Part shown: in pieces, positions 7,262 to 10,900 of the stretch | Layout: the number at the start of each line of letters is the position of its first letter | How positions within the stretch are numbered: position 1 is the stretch's first letter | NCBI GenBank assembly: GCA_016742125.1 | Contig: JACVCM010000100.1 | Coordinates: 1-10,900 of the forward strand | From: Sphingomonadaceae bacterium | GTDB lineage: Bacteria > Pseudomonadota > Alphaproteobacteria > Sphingomonadales > Sphingomonadaceae | DNA length: 10,900 nt | Direction of reading: 5' to 3' | Translations under genes and position numbers: made by a program | Notes under the pieces: model-generated | The model's database searches: none | The model's input: only the letters and a program-made list of their open reading frames with translations | What the model was told of the DNA's origin: nothing

Positions 7262-7289
7262 TCTCCAACCTTGGCCGGAGCGACGACGG
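7262..7289 (-). repeat. Palindromic repeat unit B, degenerate inverted partner of A
   Basis: Read on the minus strand it begins CCGTCGTCGC (7289-7280), identical to the first ten bases of unit C in fmt, then follows the family pattern with a drifted core ending in GTTGGAG. The core agrees with unit A at 16 of 21 positions. It lies 17 bp from the def stop codon. Orientation opposite to unit A gives the same heads-out arrangement as the pair in fmt. Confidence 0.6.
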
Positions 7290-7306
7290 ATTCTCATAAA
7301 CCTTAT

Positions 7307-7861
7307 CTAATGGCGACAATGCTCGCTGTGCACATGCGCGCCGCCGATTTTGCGGGCCTTTTCGATTTTTTTCAGCACCATCTGCCGCTTCAACCGTGAC
7401 AGATGGTCGATGAAGAGAATGCCCTCCAGATGGTCCATCTCGTGCTGCAGGCAGGTCGCCATCATCCCTTCCATCGATTCTTCGTAAACCTTGCCGTCCA
7501 GATCCTGCCAACGTGCACGAATGCGTGCTGGGCGCTCGACCTCGGCATATTGGTCGGGAACCGACAGACAACCTTCATTATAGATACTATGGTCTTCCGA
7601 AGGATCGAGAATCTCAGGATTGACGAAAATGCGTGGATTGCGGACAGTCTCGCCATCCGGTCCCTCATCCTGAAGGTCGATGACCAAAAGCCGCTTCGGA
7701 ACGCCGACCTGAATGGCTGCCAAGCCGATACCCGGCGCCGCGTACATTGTGTCGAACATGTCATCGACCAATTTTTTCAGGTCGTCGTCGAATGTCTCGA
7801 CAGGCGTCGAAATCGTCTTCAACCGCGGATCGGGTACTTCGAGAATGGGTAAAATGGCCAT
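7307..7861 (-). CDS. def: Peptide deformylase, 184 aa
   Basis: Metalloenzyme that removes the N-formyl group from nascent polypeptides. All three family motifs are present: GIGLAAIQ (residues 44-51), EGCLS (96-100) and QHEMDHLEG (139-147). They supply the metal ligands C98, H140 and H144, the catalytic E141 and the glutamine Q51. The ATG at 7861 was chosen because MAILPILEVPDPRL is the normal N-terminus; a longer frame to 7966 runs back into recR. It follows recR on the same strand after 31 bp, probably co-transcribed. The C-terminus ends in a His/Cys-rich tail, HVHSEHCRH (176-184), which is unusual for the family. fmt, which adds the formyl group that this enzyme removes, starts on the other side of recR. 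Confidence 0.97.
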   Translation of the reverse strand: MAILPILEVPDPRLKTISTPVETFDDDLKKLVDDMFDTMYAAPGIGLAAIQVGVPKRLLVIDLQDEGPDGETVRNPRIFVNPEILDPSEDHSIYNEGCLSVPDQYAEVERPARIRARWQDLDGKVYEESMEGMMATCLQHEMDHLEGILFIDHLSRLKRQMVLKKIEKARKIGGAHVHSEHCRH

Positions 7862-7892
7862 GGGTCGCAGATAGGGATGAGCAGCGCGGAAA

Positions 7893-8489
7893 TCAACCGA
7901 CAGGACGGCGCGCGCGCAACGCCTGCGCCAAGGTGCCGTCGTCGAGATAGTCGAGTTCGCCACCAACCGGCACGCCGTGCGCCAGTTGGGTCAGGCGGAT
8001 AGGGAAATCCTCCAGTCGCTCGGCAAGATAATGCGCGGTAGTCTGGCCCTCCAGCGTCGCGTTCATCGCCAGCACGACCTCGTCAATGCCGCCGGCCGCC
8101 ACGCGCGTAATCAGACCATCGATGTTGAGATCCTCGGGCCGCACACCGTCCAGCGCCGACAATCGCCCCCCCAGCACATGATATTTGCCCGGAAAGAGCC
8201 GCGACCGGTCGAGCGCCCAAAGGTCGGCGACATCCTCTACCACACAAATCGCACGGCCATCCCGGCGTGAATCGACGCAGATACCACAAGGATTGCCAGT
8301 ATCGATATTGCCGCATGTCTCGCACACCACCAGCCGCTGTTCGACTTGCTGCAACGCCCGCAACAACGGCTGCAACACAGTTTCGCGCTTCTTCATCAGA
8401 TGCAGCACGACCCGCCGCGCCGACCGCGGGCCAAGGCCGGGCAGCTTCGACAGCGCTGAGGCCAATGCGTCTATTTCTTGCGATGCCAT
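7893..8489 (-). CDS. recR: Recombination mediator RecR, 198 aa
   Basis: Toroidal DNA-binding protein of the RecFOR pathway, which loads RecA onto gapped DNA. The N-terminal helix-hairpin-helix is LSKLPGLGPRSARRVVLHL (residues 13-31). The zinc finger ligands are C56, C59, C68 and C71 (CETCGNIDTGNPCGIC). The TOPRIM domain starts at about 80 (ICVVEDVADLWAL), with ATLEGQTTAHYL at 144-155. The C-terminal Walker-B-like motif is GVPVGGELDYLD (172-183). Length matches the usual 198-201 residues. The ATG at 8489 begins the conserved N-terminal helix; upstream in-frame sequence is antisense to fmt. It is divergent from fmt with 42 bp between the two starts, and def follows downstream. No ybaB or dnaX is present in this window, although they are frequent recR neighbours. 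Confidence 0.97.
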   Translation of the reverse strand: MASQEIDALASALSKLPGLGPRSARRVVLHLMKKRETVLQPLLRALQQVEQRLVVCETCGNIDTGNPCGICVDSRRDGRAICVVEDVADLWALDRSRLFPGKYHVLGGRLSALDGVRPEDLNIDGLITRVAAGGIDEVVLAMNATLEGQTTAHYLAERLEDFPIRLTQLAHGVPVGGELDYLDDGTLAQALRARRPVG

Positions 8490-8531
8490 GGCAGCAGCCT
8501 TAGGGGGCTTTCCAATAAAGGAAAAGTCACG

Positions 8532-9509
8532 ATGCGCCTCGCCTTCATGGGCACACCCGAATTTGCCGTTCCAACGCTCGACGCTCTGGTCGCGGCGGGG
8601 CATGATGTCGTGGCAGTCTCTACGCAACCACCGCGTCCCGGCAACCGTGGCAAGAAGCTGACACCGTCGGCGGTGCAGGCTCGGGCGGATGAACTGGGCT
8701 TGCCGGTGCGGACGCCGGTTTCGTTGCGCGACCCGCAAGCTCAGGCCGAATTTGCCGCGCTCGACCTCGATGTCGCGGTGGTCGCGGCTTACGGCCTGAT
8801 CCTGCCGCAAGCAATCCTCAACGCGCCCAAAAATGGCTGCCTCAATGTCCACGGCTCGCTCCTCCCCCGCTGGCGCGGGGCTGCTCCGGTACAACGCGCG
8901 ATCCTGGCAGGTGACGACAAGACCGGAGTGATGGTGATGCAGATGGAGGCGGGACTCGACACAGGCCCGGTGCGGGCGACGACGGAGATCGAAATCGACC
9001 GCAAATCCATGGGCGAACTCACCGCCGAACTGGCGGAACTTGGTGCGGAGTTAATGGTGGCAGTATTGGCTGACATCCCAGCCCATCCGGCGGTCCCCCA
9101 GTCCGACGAAGAAGTTACTTATGCGGCCAAGATCGACAAAGCCGAAACCCGGATCGATTTCTCCACCTCGGCAGAGCAGGTCGAGAGGCAGGTTCGGGCT
9201 TTTAGTCCAGCGCCAGGCGCCTGGTTTGAATTTGAGGGCGAGAGGTATCGAATACTCCAGGCCGTCGTCGCACCAGCGCTGGCTGGAGGCGATCAAGCCT
9301 GTCAGCATAAACCGCAAGACGAGAGAGGTTCCAGCCTGCACTGGAGCGACGGTGAGGTACTGGACAGGAACCTCACCATAGCCTGTGCCGCCGGCGCCAT
9401 CCGCCCCATCCTCATCCAGCGTTCAGGAAAACCTGCGATGCCGACAGCCGATTTGCTGCGCGGCAAACCCATCCCGCCCGGCACGATATTGAACTCGGGG
9501 CCCAAATGA
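8532..9509 (+). CDS. fmt: Methionyl-tRNA formyltransferase, 325 aa, with inserted C-terminal loop
   Basis: Transfers a formyl group from 10-formyltetrahydrofolate to initiator Met-tRNA. The N-terminal Rossmann domain begins LAFMGTPEFAVPTL. The catalytic set is N105, H107 and D143 in NVHGSLLPRWRGAAPVQ and AGLDTGP, in register with E. coli N108/H110/D146. YAAKIDKAETRIDF (197-210) leads into the OB-fold tRNA-binding domain, which ends MPTADLLRG (303-311). The ATG at 8532 has AAAGGA at 8517-8522. Odd: between YRILQAVV (239-246) and GEVLDRN (274-280) lie 27 residues where E. coli, as I recall it, has about 7. This excess coincides with an inverted pair of the repeat units also seen between the lipoprotein gene and def (9262-9352). 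The frame is intact and catalytic residues are untouched, so the protein is probably functional. Its TGA overlaps the truA ATG. Confidence 0.96.
   Translation: MRLAFMGTPEFAVPTLDALVAAGHDVVAVSTQPPRPGNRGKKLTPSAVQARADELGLPVRTPVSLRDPQAQAEFAALDLDVAVVAAYGLILPQAILNAPKNGCLNVHGSLLPRWRGAAPVQRAILAGDDKTGVMVMQMEAGLDTGPVRATTEIEIDRKSMGELTAELAELGAELMVAVLADIPAHPAVPQSDEEVTYAAKIDKAETRIDFSTSAEQVERQVRAFSPAPGAWFEFEGERYRILQAVVAPALAGGDQACQHKPQDERGSSLHWSDGEVLDRNLTIACAAGAIRPILIQRSGKPAMPTADLLRGKPIPPGTILNSGPK
9262..9290 (+). repeat. Palindromic repeat unit C, inside fmt
   Basis: Core 9266-9286 has the CGTCGCACCAGCG head (13 bases identical to intergenic unit A), a two-base difference, then GGCTGG: 19 of 21 core bases shared with unit A. 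CCAGC (9273-9277) can pair with GCTGG (9282-9286), and CCAGCGCTGG (9273-9282) is itself a perfect 10-base palindrome. It is read in frame by fmt as residues 244-253 or so. Confidence 0.78.
9318..9352 (-). repeat. Palindromic repeat unit D, inside fmt, inverted relative to C
   Basis: Read on the minus strand from 9351 it matches intergenic unit A at 27 of 33 positions, including the CCT.TCTCGT tail. Its first 22 bases match unit C at 19 positions, so C and D form a long inverted repeat with a 42-base spacer, heads outwards, exactly as A and B do. On the plus strand TCCAG (9330-9334) pairs with CTGGA (9341-9345). fmt reads through it in frame as about residues 263-274. Confidence 0.78.
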
Positions 9510-10246
9510 CCCGCTTCGCGTTTACTATCGAATTTGACGGTGGGCCTTACATGGGCTGGCAGTGGCAGGACCACGGCCCGTCGGTGCAGGGGGCCATTGA
9601 GGAGGCGATTTTCAAAGTGACGGGGGAGAATACTCTCGTCTATAGCGCAGGCCGCACCGATGCCGGCGTCCATGCACTCGGCATGCGGGCGCATGTCGAC
9701 ATTGAAAAGCCCCTGAAGCCTTTTCGCATCATGGAAGCGATCAATGCTCATCTGCGCCCGCATCCCATTGCGGTGCTGGATTGTGAAGAAGTATCCGATG
9801 ACTGGCACGCCCGCTACAGTTGTATCGGGCGGGAGTATGAATATCGAATCTGCAACCGGCGTGCTTCGCTGACGCTGGAGCGCGGTCGCGTCTGGCGCGT
9901 CGGACCGGAACTCGATGCCGATGCGATGCATGAGGCTGCGCAACAACTTGTGGGCCTCCATGATTTCACTACCTTCCGTTCCACCGCCTGCCAGTCCGCC
10001 AGCCCGGTCAAAACGCTCGACCGTCTGAATGTTCGCCGCGAAGGACAGCATGTGATCGTCGAAACGGCGGCTTTATCGTTCCTCCACCACCAGGTCCGTT
10101 CGATGGTCGGCTGCCTTGTGGCGGTCGGCCTGGGCCGGTGGAGTGCTGGTGACTTGAAGTCCGCACTTGAAGCCAAAGATCGCGCTTCTCTTGCAGAGAA
10201 CGCGCCGCCCGAGGGGCTCTATTTCGTTCGCGCTATTTACCCTTAG
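9506..10246 (+). CDS. truA: tRNA pseudouridine(38-40) synthase TruA, 246 aa
   Basis: Isomerises uridines 38-40 in the anticodon stem-loop of many tRNAs to pseudouridine. The catalytic aspartate is D52 in SAGRTDAGVHALG (residues 47-59). The conserved active-site tyrosine is Y111 in GREYEYRICNRR (108-119). HDFTTFRS (152-159) and FLHHQVRSMVGCLVAVG (192-208) are family signatures. The length is typical for the bacterial enzyme. The ATG at 9506 overlaps the fmt stop as ATGA and is preceded by GGGG, so translation is coupled to fmt. The TAG stop (10244-10246) overlaps the stop of the opposing amidotransferase gene. Confidence 0.97.
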   Translation: MTRFAFTIEFDGGPYMGWQWQDHGPSVQGAIEEAIFKVTGENTLVYSAGRTDAGVHALGMRAHVDIEKPLKPFRIMEAINAHLRPHPIAVLDCEEVSDDWHARYSCIGREYEYRICNRRASLTLERGRVWRVGPELDADAMHEAAQQLVGLHDFTTFRSTACQSASPVKTLDRLNVRREGQHVIVETAALSFLHHQVRSMVGCLVAVGLGRWSAGDLKSALEAKDRASLAENAPPEGLYFVRAIYP

Positions 10247-10900
10247 GCGAAAAGCTTGTTCAACGATTTTTCGAGCATGACAAGCTGCCACAGCAGCCGC
10301 CCGTTATTGATTCTTCCGGCGATGTGATCCTCCGCCGCCTTGGCAATTGCCTTGCTGTCGAACAGGTCCATTTGCGACAAGGTCAGGCTGGTCGAAAGCG
10401 CCCGCGCCTCGTCCGCCAAGGATCCGCGAAACCACTGGTCGATAGGCGTGACGAAACCCATTTTCGGGCGATAGAGGATGTCCTTGGGCAGATATCCCTC
10501 CATCGTCCGCTTCATCAGCCATTTGCCCTGCCCACCCATTATGCGCATTTTTTCGGGCAGGCTGGCAGCAAATTCGAGCAAACGGTGGTCGAGCAACGGT
10601 TCGCGCGCCTCCAGGCCTACGGCCATACTGGTGCGATCGACTTTCGTGAGGATATCGCCAGGCAGCCACATTTTCATGTCGGCATATTGCGCCTGATCTA
10701 GGCCGCTTTGGGCGGGGGCACTGGCCATCAGAGCTTCCATGTGGGTTTCAGCGCGGTAGCCGCCAATTGCGCCAAGCATCCGCTGCGAATATAGCGCGTT
10801 GCGTTGCGCGGGATTGTTAAGGACCACGGCATCGGTGTAACCCTGCGGTCCGGTGCGGGCGGGGCACGGCAGGGTCTGGTTCTGGCGTAGCCGTCGGGGG
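10243..10900 (-). CDS. Asparagine synthase (glutamine-hydrolysing) C-terminal part, N-terminus outside window
   Basis: C-terminal ATP-pyrophosphatase (synthetase) domain of an AsnB-type amidotransferase. Signatures are LPGDILTKVDRTSMAVGLEAR followed by EPLLDHRLLEFAASLP (the conserved GD...KVDR.SM..GLE.R.PLLDH block) and later YLPKDILYRPKMGF with PIDQWFRG. Roughly 219 residues are visible; the glutaminase domain and the SGG(V/L)DS ATP loop would lie beyond the window. The frame is open to the edge. The last 60 bases are markedly more GC-rich and the residues encoded there (from about the edge to GYTDAV) match the family poorly by eye. The C-terminus resembles the exosortase XrtA/PEP-CTERM-system subgroup that makes exopolysaccharide-linked products, but plain AsnB cannot be excluded. 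The TAA stop overlaps the truA stop. Confidence 0.88.
   Translation of the reverse strand, partial: PRRLRQNQTLPCPARTGPQGYTDAVVLNNPAQRNALYSQRMLGAIGGYRAETHMEALMASAPAQSGLDQAQYADMKMWLPGDILTKVDRTSMAVGLEAREPLLDHRLLEFAASLPEKMRIMGGQGKWLMKRTMEGYLPKDILYRPKMGFVTPIDQWFRGSLADEARALSTSLTLSQMDLFDSKAIAKAAEDHIAGRINNGRLLWQLVMLEKSLNKLFA

Noticed and set aside
9302..10051. Minus-strand open frame of 249 codons opposite fmt and truA
   Set aside because: A shadow of two certain genes. It starts within truA and ends in the fmt insertion, with no family features.
10253..10286. Inverted repeat AGCTTGT / ACAAGCT just past truA as a terminator
   Set aside because: Only a 7-bp stem with a 20-base loop and no T-run after it, and it lies within the amidotransferase coding region. 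It could be chance.
1..10900. CRISPR array, tRNA or rRNA genes, insertion sequences, toxin-antitoxin or defence genes
   Set aside because: None could be seen. All space except 7167-7306 and gaps under 50 bp is filled by housekeeping genes.

Overview
The window is a dense block of 14 bacterial housekeeping genes, 12 of them complete. The first (rph) and the last (an asparagine-synthase-type amidotransferase) run off the edges. Gene content, protein sequences and gene order (rph-rdgB-hemW; rsmI-yraN-gshB-dedA next to a divergent LpoA-like lipoprotein gene; recR-def beside fmt-truA) suggest an alphaproteobacterium, most likely Sphingomonadales. That placement is made from memory of the families, not from a search.

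Layout. (1) 1-3220, plus strand: rph (partial), rdgB, hemW and xerC, packed as one transcription unit (1-bp gap, 4-bp overlap, 13-bp gap). (2) 3217-5963, minus strand: rsmI -> yraN -> gshB -> dedA, also tightly packed. It converges on xerC with stop codons overlapping by 4 bp. (3) 5997-7166, plus strand: a lipoprotein with a periplasmic-binding-protein fold, of the penicillin-binding-protein-activator (LpoA) type, starting 33 bp from rsmI. (4) 7167-7306: the only intergenic stretch over 100 bp, filled by palindromic repeat units. (5) 7307-8489, minus strand: recR -> def. (6) 8532-10246, plus strand: fmt -> truA, overlapping by ATGA. (7) 10243-10900, minus strand: the amidotransferase C-terminus, converging on truA with a second 4-bp stop overlap.

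Functions. rph, rsmI, truA and fmt act on RNA or tRNA. fmt and def are the two ends of the N-formylmethionine cycle. rdgB cleans the nucleotide pool, and recR and xerC serve DNA repair and chromosome resolution. hemW concerns heme and gshB glutathione. dedA and the LpoA-like gene concern the cell envelope.

The most notable signal is a palindromic repeat family with a CGTCGC head and a CCAG..GGCTGG core. It is present four times as two inverted pairs. One pair fills the lpoA/def intergenic space. The other lies in frame inside fmt, where it encodes a loop of about 27 residues in the C-terminal domain. This looks like a REP/BIME-like or Rickettsia-palindrome-like element that has entered the coding sequence of a core gene. 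A second signal is an abrupt drop in GC and third-position GC inside rdgB near 1031, consistent with a recombination junction or a chimeric assembly.
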